Assembly: GCF_037055355.1 (NCBI RefSeq)
Contig: NZ_CP146350.1
Location: 6,161,001 to 6,225,000 of the forward strand
Origin: Streptomyces sp. DG1A-41
GTDB taxonomy: Bacteria > Actinomycetota > Actinomycetes > Streptomycetales > Streptomycetaceae
Direction of reading: 5' to 3'
Length of the DNA: 64,000 nucleotides
Under the pieces are notes generated by a model. It worked only from the letters and a program-made list of their open reading frames with translations, was not told where the DNA came from and made no database searches. Shown piece by piece: positions 1 through 7,731 of the stretch; the stretch's first letter is position 1; each line of letters starts with the position of its first letter. Made by a program: the position numbers and the translations under genes.

Positions 1-857
1 CGATCCGGCCCGCGCTCGTCCTCGCCGCGGCGGCCGCGCTCGGCGGACCCGAGGCACGGGCGGCGGCGGTCCGGGCGGCTGCGGCGGTGGAGCTGGTCCA
101 CAACTTCACGTTGCTGCACGACGACGTGATGGACCGGGACACCACCCGCCGGCACCGGCCCACCGTATGGACCGTGTTCGGCGACCCCGACGCGATTCTC
201 GCCGGGGACGCCCTCCAGGCGCTGGCCATGCGGCTGCTCGCCGAGGACCCGCATCCGGCGGCCCCGGCCGCCACCGCCCGGCTCGCGGACTGCGTGGTCG
301 AACTGTGCGCGGGACAGCACGCGGACACGGCCATGGAGCAGCGCGGTCCCGGCGAGGTCACGCTCGACGAGGTGCTCGCCATGGCGGAGGCCAAGACGGG
401 CGCACTGCTGGGCAGCGCCTGTGCGATCGGCGGGCTGTACGCGGGTGCCGGGAACGCGGAAGTGGCGGCGCTGGACGCGTTCGGCCGGGAGGCCGGGCTC
501 GCCTTCCAGCTCATCGACGACGTCATCGGCATATGGGGCGACCCACGCCGCACCGGCAAGCCCGTCGGCGCGGACCTGGCCGCCCGCAAGAAGTCCCTGC
601 CGGTCGTGGCGGCCTTCGCCTCCGGCACGCCGGCGGCCGCGGAACTCGCCGAACTGTACGCACGACCCAGCGAGAAGGAGGACCTCGACCACATCGCTCT
701 GACCGTGGAGCGGGCGGGCGGCCGTGACTGGGCGCAGAACCAGGCGGCCGACCGGATGGCAGGGGCTTTGCAGCAACTGTCACGCGCAGTGCCGGACCCG
801 GAGGCGGCGGGCGGTCTGCTGGCCCTCGCCGAGTTCGTGACACGGCGCAGCAGCTGA
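1..857 (+). CDS. Polyprenyl (isoprenoid) diphosphate synthase, 5' end outside window
   Basis: The trans-isoprenyl diphosphate synthase family condenses isopentenyl diphosphate with an allylic diphosphate. The first aspartate-rich motif appears as LLHDDVMD near base 120, and the second as LIDDVIGIWGD near base 510. A lysine-bearing GKP follows the second motif, as in geranylgeranyl and farnesyl synthases. The frame is open to the first base of the window, and the N-terminal helices expected before the first motif are only partly present, so the start lies upstream. At least 285 residues are visible. Family membership is secure. Chain length and pathway (carotenoid, terpenoid or quinone side chain) cannot be read from this fragment. 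A strong hairpin lies about 110 bases after the stop. Confidence 0.9.
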   Translation, partial: IRPALVLAAAAALGGPEARAAAVRAAAAVELVHNFTLLHDDVMDRDTTRRHRPTVWTVFGDPDAILAGDALQALAMRLLAEDPHPAAPAATARLADCVVELCAGQHADTAMEQRGPGEVTLDEVLAMAEAKTGALLGSACAIGGLYAGAGNAEVAALDAFGREAGLAFQLIDDVIGIWGDPRRTGKPVGADLAARKKSLPVVAAFASGTPAAAELAELYARPSEKEDLDHIALTVERAGGRDWAQNQAADRMAGALQQLSRAVPDPEAAGGLLALAEFVTRRSS

Positions 858-965
858 CGACCGGCGGAGCGGAAATCGGCGGTCGGCGACGGCCGACGGT
901 GCGGCGACCGGCCGTCGGCAGCACCTGACGGACCTTCGGATGACCGAAGGGCAGGACCCCGGATG

Positions 966-1002
966 CCGGGGCCGTGCGGCTCCTGACTCCGTACGGCCCC
1001 GG
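966..1002. terminator. Hairpin terminator after the polyprenyl synthetase
   Basis: A 14-bp stem (966-979 with 989-1002, one mismatch) encloses a 9-base loop. It lies in the 329-base gap between the prenyl synthetase and the next gene. There is no T-run, as is common for Streptomyces terminators. A weaker 8-bp inverted repeat with a 13-base loop lies just upstream, near 885-915. I see no coding signal in the rest of the gap. Confidence 0.6.
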
Positions 1003-1186
1003 GCCTCCGGTTCAGGCGGGTCCCGCACTGCCCCACTGTGTGCGGGATCCGCTCTCTACGGCCGGTGATGACAGGCGCTTTGGGCAACTGTTCGATGAAA
1101 TCCCGCCAAGCTCACGCCCCGCTCGCCGGGACGGCCCCCAACCGCCCTACGATCAACGCCCGTCGGGACGAGCGAAGGGGCGGGAC

Positions 1187-1804
1187 ATGGGTGTGGCGAT
1201 CCGGACGGCGGGCGAGGAGGACCGGGAGCTGGTCGTCCGGCTGCTGGACGAGGCGTTCCAGGACGACCCCGTGAGCGGCTGGGTCTTCCCCGGGGCGGAG
1301 GATCGTCGTGCCAAGCATCCCGGGCTCATGGCCGCCTTCACCGACATCGTGCTCGCGGCCGGGCGCATCGACCTCACCGAGGACGGTTCGGCCTGTGCGC
1401 TGTGGCTGTCCATGCCGGCCGACGACCATGACGGCGACGCGGCGGACGACGGTCCGGCCCAGCTGCGTCAGGCCGTCGACCCGGACAACGAACGCGTCGA
1501 GGCGATCGGCCGGCTGACCGCCGCCATCCACCCCTCCGGGCGGGCCCACGAGTACCTGTGGATGCTCGGGGTGGCCCCCGGCCGCCAGGGCGAGGGCCTC
1601 GGCACGGCGCTCATCGAGTCGGTCCTCGACCGTTGCGACCGCGACGGGCTGCCCGCCTACCTGGAGGCGAGCAACGCCCGCAGCCGCAAGCTCTACGAGC
1701 GCCTCGGCTTCGAGCTCGCCGGCCCGGCGCTCGACCTCCCGGAGGGCGGCCCGACCATGTGGCCGATGTGGCGCGAGCCCCGCACCGCCGAGACCGCGTC
1801 CTGA
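1187..1804 (+). CDS. GNAT family N-acetyltransferase
   Basis: The 205-residue product has the acetyl-CoA binding core of the GNAT fold: motif A reads LGVAPGRQGEGLGTALI (Q/RxxGxG/A), followed by YLEASNARSRKLYERLGFE, the usual C-terminal strand-helix. The acyl acceptor is unknown. ATG at 1187 is chosen because GAAGGGGCGGG precedes it and because residues read upstream of it do not resemble the family. The last codons lie inside a 95-bp segment that is repeated directly after the gene. It faces a TetR gene on the other strand. Confidence 0.85.
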   Translation: MGVAIRTAGEEDRELVVRLLDEAFQDDPVSGWVFPGAEDRRAKHPGLMAAFTDIVLAAGRIDLTEDGSACALWLSMPADDHDGDAADDGPAQLRQAVDPDNERVEAIGRLTAAIHPSGRAHEYLWMLGVAPGRQGEGLGTALIESVLDRCDRDGLPAYLEASNARSRKLYERLGFELAGPALDLPEGGPTMWPMWREPRTAETAS

Positions 1805-1963
1805 TCTTTTCGTCCGCGTCCGGCGCCACTGTGCCCTGGCTCTGTCTGGCCCTCCGGTCGGCCTTGGCGGAGCCTCGCACTGATGAGGCCGCGTCCTGGC
1901 CTTCTCTGCCCGCGTCCGGCCCGACTGGGCGCTGGCTCCGTCCGGCCCTCCGTCCGGCCTAGG
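1775..1963. repeat. Imperfect ~95-bp tandem duplication covering the 3' end of the GNAT gene
   Basis: Copy one runs about 1775-1869 and copy two about 1870-1963. Both begin GAGCC(C/T)CGCAC, and both contain CCGCGTCCTG at the same offset (1794 and 1889), then GCGTCCGGC, CTGGCTC and GGCCCTCC in the same order. The first copy includes the last nine codons and the stop. In the second copy the stop-equivalent TGA has become TGG. This looks like slippage or unequal crossing-over duplicating a gene end, followed by drift. Confidence 0.6.
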
Positions 1964-2029
1964 CCTCTCCCGCCGGCCTGGCCCACCCGCCGGCACGGGT
2001 TCCGCCCCTTCGTCCGGCCCTGCCTTCTC

Positions 2030-2620
2030 CTACCCCTCCGGCAACACAGTCGCCACGATCCGTTCCACCAGCCCGTCCGGGACGCTCACTCCGGGCAGTA
2101 CGCCCGCCAGGACGCCCGGGAGGGTCAGATGCTCCAGGAGCAGGCCGAGCATGGCCAGGTACAGCACGGCGACGGACTCGTCGCCGCCGGGCAGGCCGGC
2201 CGTCCGGTGGAACTCCATGGCCTCCTCCAGGTCACCACGCACGGACTTGGTGTAGGAGGCGAGCAGTCCTGGACGCCGGGTGGCCTCCAGGCGCAGCTCC
2301 ATGAGGGCCAGATAGCCCGTGCGGTCGCGTGTCGCGCGGGCCATGAGGTCGTACATGAAGGCCGTGACCAGTGAGCGGTCCTTGGGGCGGGTCATCAGCT
2401 CGGCGACCACGTCGGGGTCGGGCGCGAGCCTTGCGTGCAGCCGGGTGTCGATCTGGTGCAGCAGGTCGGCCCGGTCGGTGAAGTAGTTGGAGGCCGTGCC
2501 CACGGGCACGCCGGCCTCCGCGTCCACCGCGCGGAACGTCAGCCCGCGCGCTCCCTGGCGCGCGAGCACCTCGACGCCGGCGTCGACGAGCGCGGCCCGG
2601 CGCTCGGGATTGCTGACCAT
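2030..2620 (-). CDS. TetR/AcrR family transcriptional regulator
   Basis: The product has 196 residues. The N-terminal HTH runs about residues 10-55: LVDAGVEVLARQGARGLTF, then GVPVGTASNYFTDRADLL, the standard TetR recognition helix and YF turn. The C-terminal ligand and dimer domain is not assignable to a ligand. The ATG at 2620 follows GAGAAGGGAC. It is divergent from a dihydrofolate-reductase-like gene, with a duplicated 14-bp element between them, so autoregulation and control of that neighbour are the natural inference. Confidence 0.88.
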   Translation of the reverse strand: MVSNPERRAALVDAGVEVLARQGARGLTFRAVDAEAGVPVGTASNYFTDRADLLHQIDTRLHARLAPDPDVVAELMTRPKDRSLVTAFMYDLMARATRDRTGYLALMELRLEATRRPGLLASYTKSVRGDLEEAMEFHRTAGLPGGDESVAVLYLAMLGLLLEHLTLPGVLAGVLPGVSVPDGLVERIVATVLPEG

Positions 2621-2671
2621 GTGGAGTCCCTTCTCCCACTTTCGACGGTTCGCCGATACTCCCTTGCAACC

Positions 2672-2699
2672 ACTACATCAGAAGTACTACAACTGAAGT
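2672..2699. promoter_or_regulatory. Tandem 14-bp operator between TetR and the DHFR-like gene
   Basis: Two 14-mers abut: ACTACATCAGAAGT (2672-2685) and ACTACAACTGAAGT (2686-2699), differing at two positions. Each has partial dyad symmetry (ACT...AGT ends). They sit between the divergent starts at 2620 and 2733, and just downstream of a possible -35 (TTGCAA, 2664). The likely ligand is the adjacent TetR protein. Confidence 0.6.
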
Positions 2700-2732
2700 C
2701 ATTGCATCGGCAGCCTACGAAAAGAGACCGGC

Positions 2733-3317
2733 TTGCGAAAGCTCACGTACTTCATCGCCTGTTCCATCGACGGTTTCATCGGCGACCCGGGCGGAGACGC
2801 GACGTCGATGCTCCGCTTCCTCGACGAGGAGTTCCTCGCCTTCCTGAAGACGGAGTATCCGGAAACCGCGGCCACCCATGGCCGTCGGGCCCTCGGCTTC
2901 GACGACCTGCCGAACAAGCGGTTCGACACCGTCGTCCAGGGCCGCGGCAGCTACGAGCTCGCCCTGAAGGAGGGCATCACCAGCCCCTATGCCCACCTGC
3001 GCGAGTACGTCGCCTCCAGCACGCTCAAGGAATCACCCGACCCGAACGTCGAGATCATCGCGGACGACCTGGTCGGAAAGGTCCGCGAGCTGAAGGCCGA
3101 GGCCGGAGAGCTCGGCATCTACCTGTGCGGCGGCTCCAGGATCGCGGGAGAGCTGCTCGACGAGATCGACGAACTCGTCATCAAGACCTACCCGCTCGTG
3201 TACGGCGCGGGCATGCCGATGTTCGGCTCCGCAATCGCGATCTCGGATTTCGCTCTGGAGTCGGTGCGTACCTTCGGCAACGGCGTGCTGGTGCGCACGT
3301 ACAGCAGGAAGCGTTGA
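2733..3317 (+). CDS. Dihydrofolate reductase family protein (RibD C-terminal-like)
   Basis: The 194-residue product begins with the DHFR/RibD reductase strand KLTYFIACSIDGFI, has a central GRGSYEL and ends with the nucleotide-binding strand LGIYLCGGSRIAGELL and the conserved PLVYGAGMPMF. These proteins are thought to reduce pterin- or flavin-like substrates with NADPH; the true substrate is unknown for most. The start is TTG at 2733, preceded by AAAAGAGA. A small zinc-ribbon gene follows after 26 bases. The divergent TetR gene and shared operator suggest inducible expression. Confidence 0.85.
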   Translation: MRKLTYFIACSIDGFIGDPGGDATSMLRFLDEEFLAFLKTEYPETAATHGRRALGFDDLPNKRFDTVVQGRGSYELALKEGITSPYAHLREYVASSTLKESPDPNVEIIADDLVGKVRELKAEAGELGIYLCGGSRIAGELLDEIDELVIKTYPLVYGAGMPMFGSAIAISDFALESVRTFGNGVLVRTYSRKR

Positions 3318-3343
3318 AGCCCCGACCGGCCTACCCTGAGGAC

Positions 3344-3619
3344 ATGGGCAGCCAAGGACACGTCTGTCCGACTTGCGGACAGCCAGTGGAAACAGTCGTC
3401 CGGCGTCACAAGACGCTGGGCGCGTGGGTCCCGCGCTGGGTGCCGGGTCCCTGCCGCAACCCCGAGTGCGCGGCCTACGACGCGGAGGGGGCCGAGAGCG
3501 GCCACGCCGGCGAGGACACCCGGACCGCGGCCAAGCCCCGGTCCGCCGAAACCACCGCCCCACCCGCGACGACCCCGCCCGAAGACGCCCCTGGAGAAAC
3601 CGTCGTGGGAAATTCCTGA
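3344..3619 (+). CDS. Small zinc-ribbon protein
   Basis: This encodes a 91-residue protein. Near the N-terminus CPTCGQP and then CRNPEC give a four-cysteine knuckle pair spaced as in zinc ribbons. The rest is acidic, Pro/Thr-rich and probably disordered. ATG at 3344 follows CTGAGGAC. It lies 26 bases after the DHFR-like gene and may be co-transcribed with it. No enzymatic motif is present, so function is unknown. Confidence 0.65.
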   Translation: MGSQGHVCPTCGQPVETVVRRHKTLGAWVPRWVPGPCRNPECAAYDAEGAESGHAGEDTRTAAKPRSAETTAPPATTPPEDAPGETVVGNS

Positions 3620-3703
3620 GCTCGTGTCGAGCATCCCGGCCCGGCTCCGACGTCCCTGAAGAGAGCCGCCCACCAGGGCAGTGAGAGCCGAAGGGGCGGA
3701 CTG

Positions 3704-3911
3704 ATGAAGTGCCTGGTCATGGTGCGGTGACGACGGCAAGGCGGTGATCACCGACGGCCCGTACAGCGAGACCGAGAAGCCGGCCGGCTACTGGGTCCTG
3801 GAGTGCGAGGGCCTGGAGCGGGTCACCGAGATCGCCGAGCACGCCCGGTGCCCCCAGCCGGCACGGCGCCCCCGACTACCCGGTCGTGATGACGGCTCCG
3901 GGGACATCTGA
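3704..3911 (+). pseudogene. Decayed YCII-family (DGPF) protein gene
   Basis: A proper start, with AAGGGGCGG upstream, gives MKCLVMVR and then a stop at 3730. Downstream in another frame (from 3732) the diagnostic YCII segment DGKAVITDGPYSETEKPAGY reads clearly and continues WVLECEGLERVTEIAEHA. It then runs into a further shift near 3865, after which a third frame gives APDYPVVM, the usual end. About 25-30 codons between the start and DGK are deleted. In many actinobacteria this family sits directly before an ECF sigma factor, as here. Confidence 0.8.
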
Positions 3912-3976
3912 GGGCCGGGTGACGCCGATGGGCGCGCCGGTGGGGAACACACCCGCGGCGGCCCCCACGCCTGGGC

Positions 3977-4283
3977 CTGTACGACGTGCTCGTCCGCCGG
4001 GTCCCCGGCCCGGTCGAACGCCTCAACCGCGGTTGCCGTTGCCATGGTCCACGGCCCGCACGCCGGCCTGACCGAACTGAACGGTCCCGCCGGCGAGTTG
4101 AAGGGGCACCGTGTGAACGCCGTACGGGGCGCCTCCTGGAGCGCGCGGGCGACCCGAAGCCGCCCGTGCCGCCCGCGAGCCGCCCGTGCCGCCCGTGCCG
4201 CCTGCGAGTCGGTGGCCGCGCAGACCCTCGGCCTGCCCGAGCAGCGCTATGTGCAGGCGCGGGCCGAGCGGTTGAGGGACTAG
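3977..4283 (+). pseudogene. Remnant of an ECF sigma factor (C-terminal domain only)
   Basis: Only the C-terminal TPR-like region of a YCII-associated ECF sigma factor remains. LYDVLV...PGPVERLNRG reads from 3977; the reading then shifts frame at about 4031 and resumes as VAMVHGPHAGLTEL and GHRVNAVRG, ending LGLPEQRYVQARAERL before the stop at 4283. These are the expected RAVAVAM, AGL, LPEQRY signatures. The sigma-2 and sigma-4 DNA-binding regions are absent. With the broken YCII gene before it, this is one decayed operon. Confidence 0.78.
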
Positions 4284-4292
4284 CGTGGAGGC

Positions 4293-4526
4293 ATGAGAAT
4301 GACGGGGGAGCGGCGTCGCAGGGTGTGGCGCTGTGTGGTGATCGTGTGGGCGCTGGTGGTGGCCGTCGCGGGCGGGCTGACGCTGTGGATGCAGGACGCG
4401 ACGGAGCCTCAGGGGCCGTACGTCTGGGAGAAGACGAAGCCCAACGAGACACCGGATTTGCCGCCCTGCCCGACGCCCGAGGATGGCCGAGCCGTCCTGT
4501 GCGCGTACGCAGTCACAGGGGGTTGA
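4293..4526 (+). CDS. Small single-pass membrane protein
   Basis: The 77-residue product has an Arg-rich N-terminus (RRRRVWR), one hydrophobic segment (about residues 13-33) and a short Pro-rich exterior tail with two cysteines. The topology is probably N-in. ATG at 4293 (or 4299) is preceded by AGCGTGGAGG. It overlaps the convergent VOC gene by 14 bases. No family was recognised. Confidence 0.55.
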   Translation: MRMTGERRRRVWRCVVIVWALVVAVAGGLTLWMQDATEPQGPYVWEKTKPNETPDLPPCPTPEDGRAVLCAYAVTGG

Positions 4527-4893
4527 GACGGGCCTTGAGCAGGCAGAACTCATTGCCTTCGGGGTCGGCCAGGACATGCCACGACTCCTCGCCTGTCTGG
4601 CCGATGTCGGCCGGGCGCGCGCCGAGCTTCAGTAGGCGTTCGAGTTCGGCGTCCTGATCGCGGTCGGTGGCGTTGACGTCGATGTGCAGCCGGGACTTCC
4701 CCTTCTCCGGCTCATCCCTGCGACTGAGGACGATCGTCGGCTGCGGGCCGCCGAACCCTTCGCGCGGCCCGATCTCGATGCAGTCGTCCCCTTCGCGATC
4801 GAGCACGACGAAGTCCAGGACCTCGCACCAGAACCGGGCCAGCAACTCGGGGTCCCGGCAACCGAGTACGAGCTCACTGATACGACATGCCAT
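4513..4893 (-). CDS. VOC superfamily (glyoxalase/bleomycin-resistance-like) protein
   Basis: The product has 126 residues and one vicinal-oxygen-chelate module. It opens ISELVLGCRDPELLARFWCE, has LHIDVNATD in the middle (metal-ligand His) and closes HVLADPEGNEFCLL, the usual GNEFCL strand. Such proteins act as glyoxalases, dioxygenases or drug-binding proteins. The substrate cannot be inferred. A second, two-module VOC gene lies upstream on the same strand, 118 bases away. Confidence 0.85.
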   Translation of the reverse strand: MACRISELVLGCRDPELLARFWCEVLDFVVLDREGDDCIEIGPREGFGGPQPTIVLSRRDEPEKGKSRLHIDVNATDRDQDAELERLLKLGARPADIGQTGEESWHVLADPEGNEFCLLKARLNPL

Positions 4894-5011
4894 GAACGAA
4901 ACCTGCCCTCAGCCTGGGATTTGCCGGGGAGGCCACACACGACCTCATGGCTCCCAGCAGTGAATGACAATTCCGCGACCGTACCGGACGAGGCGAGCAC
5001 GGGCGGAGGAT

Positions 5012-5758
5012 TTAGCCGCGCAGCCTGCCCGTCTCCGGGTTCCGGGTCGTCAGGCAGTACGTGCCGCCCGCCGGGTCGCGCAGCACCGTCCAGCCCGAGA
5101 AGCCGGCCACGAACACGGCCCCGAGCTCCTCGTGCCACGCCCGGGTCGCCGCGACGTCCGCGCATGCGAGGTCGAGGTGGGCGGATGCCGGGCGTTCCTC
5201 GTCGAGGCGTTGCAGGAGCAGGCGTACCGGCAGGCCGGGCGGCGGCTCGACCACGTGGAATTCCGGCAGCGAACCGGGCCGTGGCGTCCAGTCGGCCAGC
5301 AGTCCGCTCCAGAAGGCGACTTCGGCGTCGTAGGCGGACGGCGGCACGTCCACGCACACCTGGTCGAGACGGCTGCCCCGCACCATCCGCGGCCGCGACG
5401 ATTGCCCGCGCCAAGGGTCCGCGCAGAACAACTGCCCGCCGGGCGACCGCAGTACGACGAGCGACCCGAGGTCGGCCACCACGCTCGCGCCGAGCCGCAT
5501 CGCCGAGTCGGCGAACTCCCTCACGTCGTCCACACAGAAGTCGAGATGCGCACCGCCGTCCCCCGATCGCACCGCCTGGGCCTTCAGACAGGCGTCGGCG
5601 TCGTCCGGGACCAGCGTGACGAACTCCGAGTCGTCTCCGCGCGGTTCGGAGAGCCGGGTGTCCGTGACCGCCGTCCAGAAGTCACATGCGGTGCCGAAGG
5701 CCTCGCGAGGGCGGTCGATGAAGGCGTACGTCCAGCGGATCCCCATGGGCGCGATCAT
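5012..5758 (-). CDS. Two-domain VOC superfamily protein
   Basis: The 248-residue product has two tandem VOC modules. The first begins GIRWTYAFIDRPREAF and ends SLVVLRSPGGQLFC; the second begins DQVCVDVPPSAYDAEVAFW and ends WTVLRDPAGGTYCL. Each carries an internal HLD(F/L)-type strand that would supply metal ligands. It could be a glyoxalase-like enzyme or a self-resistance binding protein. ATG at 5758 lies close to the divergent phosphate-permease gene (5852), so the two promoters share about 90 bases. Confidence 0.85.
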   Translation of the reverse strand: MIAPMGIRWTYAFIDRPREAFGTACDFWTAVTDTRLSEPRGDDSEFVTLVPDDADACLKAQAVRSGDGGAHLDFCVDDVREFADSAMRLGASVVADLGSLVVLRSPGGQLFCADPWRGQSSRPRMVRGSRLDQVCVDVPPSAYDAEVAFWSGLLADWTPRPGSLPEFHVVEPPPGLPVRLLLQRLDEERPASAHLDLACADVAATRAWHEELGAVFVAGFSGWTVLRDPAGGTYCLTTRNPETGRLRG

Positions 5759-5851
5759 AGAGGGGCGACGTCACCGCCACCCGCGTGAACCTTGACCAGC
5801 CTTTGCATCGCCGTTCCCCGCCTATTGGCCTGCACTTGTTTGCATTCAGGA

Positions 5852-7006
5852 ATGGACCACATCACGTTCCTCGTGGCGGTCGTCATCGTGACGGCGCTCG
5901 CCTTCGACTTCACCAACGGATTCCACGACACGGCGAACGCGATGGCCACGTCCATCGCCACCGGCGCACTCGCTCCCCGTACGGCGGTCCTGATCAGCGG
6001 TGTCCTCAACGTGGCCGGTGCCTTTCTGTCCACGGAGGTCGCCAAGACCATCTCGGGCGGCATCGTGGACGACACCCTCGTCAGCCCGGGGATGATCTTC
6101 GCGGGCCTGGTCGGGGCGATCCTGTGGAACCTGCTGACCTGGCTGGTCGGATTGCCGTCGAGTTCCTCGCACGCCCTGTTCGGCGGGCTGATCGGGGCCG
6201 TGTGGGTCGGGGCGGGCAGCCATGGCGTCCACTTCGACAAGGTCGTCGAGAAGGTGCTGGTCCCGGCGGTGGCCTCACCGGTCGTGGCCGGTGGCGCCGC
6301 GCTGCTGGCCACCTACCTCGCCTACCGGCTCACCGATCGCGCCCGCAAGGACTCCGTGACCAAGGGCTTCCGGATCGGTCAGATCGCCTCGGCCTCGCTG
6401 GTCTCCCTCGCCCACGGCACGAACGACGCGCAGAAAACCATGGGCGTCATCACCCTCACCTTGATCTCGGTCGGCGCGCTCGGCCACGACGCCGGCCCGC
6501 CCCTGTGGGTGATCGCGTCCGCGGGCCTCGCCATCGGCCTCGGCACCTATCTCGGCGGCTGGCGCATCATCCGCACCATGGGCAAGGGCCTCACCGAGAT
6601 CCAGTCGCCGCAGGGCTTCGCCGCCGAGACCGCCTCCACCACCGTCATCCTGAGCTCCGCTCACCTCGGTTTCGCCCTGTCCACCACCCAGGTCGCCTCG
6701 GGCAGCATCCTCGGCGCGGGTCTCGGCCGCAGGCTCGCGGAGGTCCGCTGGGCCGTCGCGGGCCGCATGGCGCTCGCGTGGCTGATCACGCTGCCCGCCG
6801 CCGCCCTGGTCGGCGGACTGGCCGCAAGCGTGGTCCAGAGCGGCGGTGACCTCGGTACGGCGGTCGTCGCCCTGGTCGGCGCGGCCCTCGCCGTGGGCAT
6901 CGTGGTCGTCTCGCGCCGCAACCCGGTGCACGCGCACAACGTCAACGACGCACACGAGGTCACCATCCGCACCGAGCCGCCCGCCAAGGTCGGCACGGCC
7001 GCCTGA
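5852..7006 (+). CDS. pitH2: PiT family inorganic phosphate permease
   Basis: The 384-residue membrane protein carries both PiT signatures: FDFTNGFHDTANAMATSI near the N-terminus and LAHGTNDAQKTMGVI in the second half, with about ten hydrophobic segments. It imports metal-phosphate with protons at low affinity. The sequence MDHITFLVAVVIVTALAF matches, from memory, the second low-affinity permease of S. coelicolor; the symbol follows that. ATG at 5852 has AGGA immediately upstream, and a start 60 bases earlier is possible. A GTTCAC-like unit on the reverse strand at 5785-5791 could be part of a PhoP box but is not convincing alone. A small membrane protein follows after 16 bases. Confidence 0.88.
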   Translation: MDHITFLVAVVIVTALAFDFTNGFHDTANAMATSIATGALAPRTAVLISGVLNVAGAFLSTEVAKTISGGIVDDTLVSPGMIFAGLVGAILWNLLTWLVGLPSSSSHALFGGLIGAVWVGAGSHGVHFDKVVEKVLVPAVASPVVAGGAALLATYLAYRLTDRARKDSVTKGFRIGQIASASLVSLAHGTNDAQKTMGVITLTLISVGALGHDAGPPLWVIASAGLAIGLGTYLGGWRIIRTMGKGLTEIQSPQGFAAETASTTVILSSAHLGFALSTTQVASGSILGAGLGRRLAEVRWAVAGRMALAWLITLPAAALVGGLAASVVQSGGDLGTAVVALVGAALAVGIVVVSRRNPVHAHNVNDAHEVTIRTEPPAKVGTAA

Positions 7007-7022
7007 ACGTCGGGGAGTCGAC

Positions 7023-7256
7023 ATGCATCTGGACTGGACCGCACTCGGCCAGGTCACCGCGGTGAGCATCGGCGTCACCGTCGCCGTGGTCGCCGTCTTC
7101 GCCCTCGGCGTCCTCGGCCTCGCCCAACTGGAGGGCGCCCGCGAACAGCAGGGCCGCACCTTTGCCCTCGGCATCGCCCAGGCGGCGTTGTGCTTCCTCG
7201 CCTGCGCGGTCGTGGTGGCGTACGGCATCTTCCTGATCGTCCCGCAGTTCCACTGA
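7023..7256 (+). CDS. Small two-helix membrane protein downstream of phosphate permease
   Basis: The 77-residue product has two hydrophobic helices (about residues 8-33 and 49-73) separated by a charged loop containing EGAREQQGR. ATG at 7023 follows GGGGAG. Only 16 bases separate it from the permease stop, so they are probably one transcript and the product may be an accessory subunit. No known domain was recognised. It ends just before a bidirectional terminator shared with sodN. Confidence 0.75.
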   Translation: MHLDWTALGQVTAVSIGVTVAVVAVFALGVLGLAQLEGAREQQGRTFALGIAQAALCFLACAVVVAYGIFLIVPQFH

Positions 7257-7277
7257 CCGGCACCGACCGCCACCCCA

Positions 7278-7335
7278 TGACGAAGGGGCCCGGCCGGGGT
7301 TCTCCCGGCCGGGCCCCTTCGTTTGCCCTGAAACT
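7278..7335 (-). ncRNA. sodN 3'-UTR, possible source of an s-SodF-like regulatory RNA
   Basis: In S. coelicolor the sodN 3'-UTR is processed into s-SodF, a small RNA that base-pairs with sodF mRNA and gives inverse regulation of Ni- and Fe-SOD by Nur. Here the sodN stop is followed by a 15-base single-stranded stretch (AGTTTCAGGGCAAAC) and then the 17-bp terminator stem, which is the architecture needed for such an RNA. The sodF target is not in the window, so pairing could not be tested. The feature is inferred by homology of locus only. Confidence 0.35.
7281..7321. terminator. Bidirectional terminator between the phosphate operon and sodN
   Basis: A perfect 17-bp inverted repeat, GAAGGGGCCCGGCCGGG (7282-7298), and its complement at 7304-7320 surround a 5-base loop; the flanking C7281/G7321 extend it. 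It lies between convergent genes ending at 7256 and 7336, so it can stop both. Confidence 0.85.
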
Positions 7336-7731
7336 TCAGGCCTTCTTGGTCTCCCAGAAGATCTTGTCGATCTGGGCGATGTAGTCCAGCGCCTTCTGGC
7401 CGGTCGCCGGGTCGGTCGAACCCTTGGCGGCCGAGAGGGCCTTGAGGGTGTCGTTGACCAGCTGGTGCAGCTCGGGGTACTTCTCGAAGTGCGGCGGCTT
7501 GAAGTAGTCGCTCCACAGCACGGACACGTGGTGCTTCGCGAGCTCCGCGCGCTGCTCCTTGATGGTGGTGGCACGCGCCTGGAAGTGCGGGTCGTCGTTG
7601 CCGGCCATCTTCTCCTGGATGGCCTTCACCGACTCAGCCTCGATGCGGGCCTGGGCGGGGTCGTACACACCGCAGGGAAGGTCGCAGTGTGCGCTGACCT
7701 TGACCTTGGGGGCAAACAGGCGGGAAAGCAT
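7336..7731 (-). CDS. sodN: Nickel superoxide dismutase
   Basis: The 131-residue precursor has a 14-residue propeptide followed by the nickel hook HCDLPCGVYDP. After cleavage His-1, Cys-2 and Cys-6 of the mature 117-residue chain bind Ni and dismutate superoxide. The length and cleavage point match the known enzyme. ATG at 7731 follows GAGGAAGGAATG; upstream in-frame sequence is non-coding in character. It is divergent from sodX, whose product is the presumed maturation peptidase. Regulation in the genus involves nickel through Nur, mainly on sodF. Confidence 0.97.
   Translation of the reverse strand: MLSRLFAPKVKVSAHCDLPCGVYDPAQARIEAESVKAIQEKMAGNDDPHFQARATTIKEQRAELAKHHVSVLWSDYFKPPHFEKYPELHQLVNDTLKALSAAKGSTDPATGQKALDYIAQIDKIFWETKKA

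Noticed and set aside
1..857. Terpenoid or carotenoid biosynthetic cluster at the left edge
   Set aside because: Only the prenyl synthetase is present; the following genes (GNAT, TetR, DHFR-like) show no terpene cyclase, phytoene synthase or P450.
5760..5851. PhoP box upstream of the phosphate permease
   Set aside because: Only one GTTCAC-like unit is visible on the reverse strand, and the second 11-bp repeat unit needed for a PHO box is not convincing.
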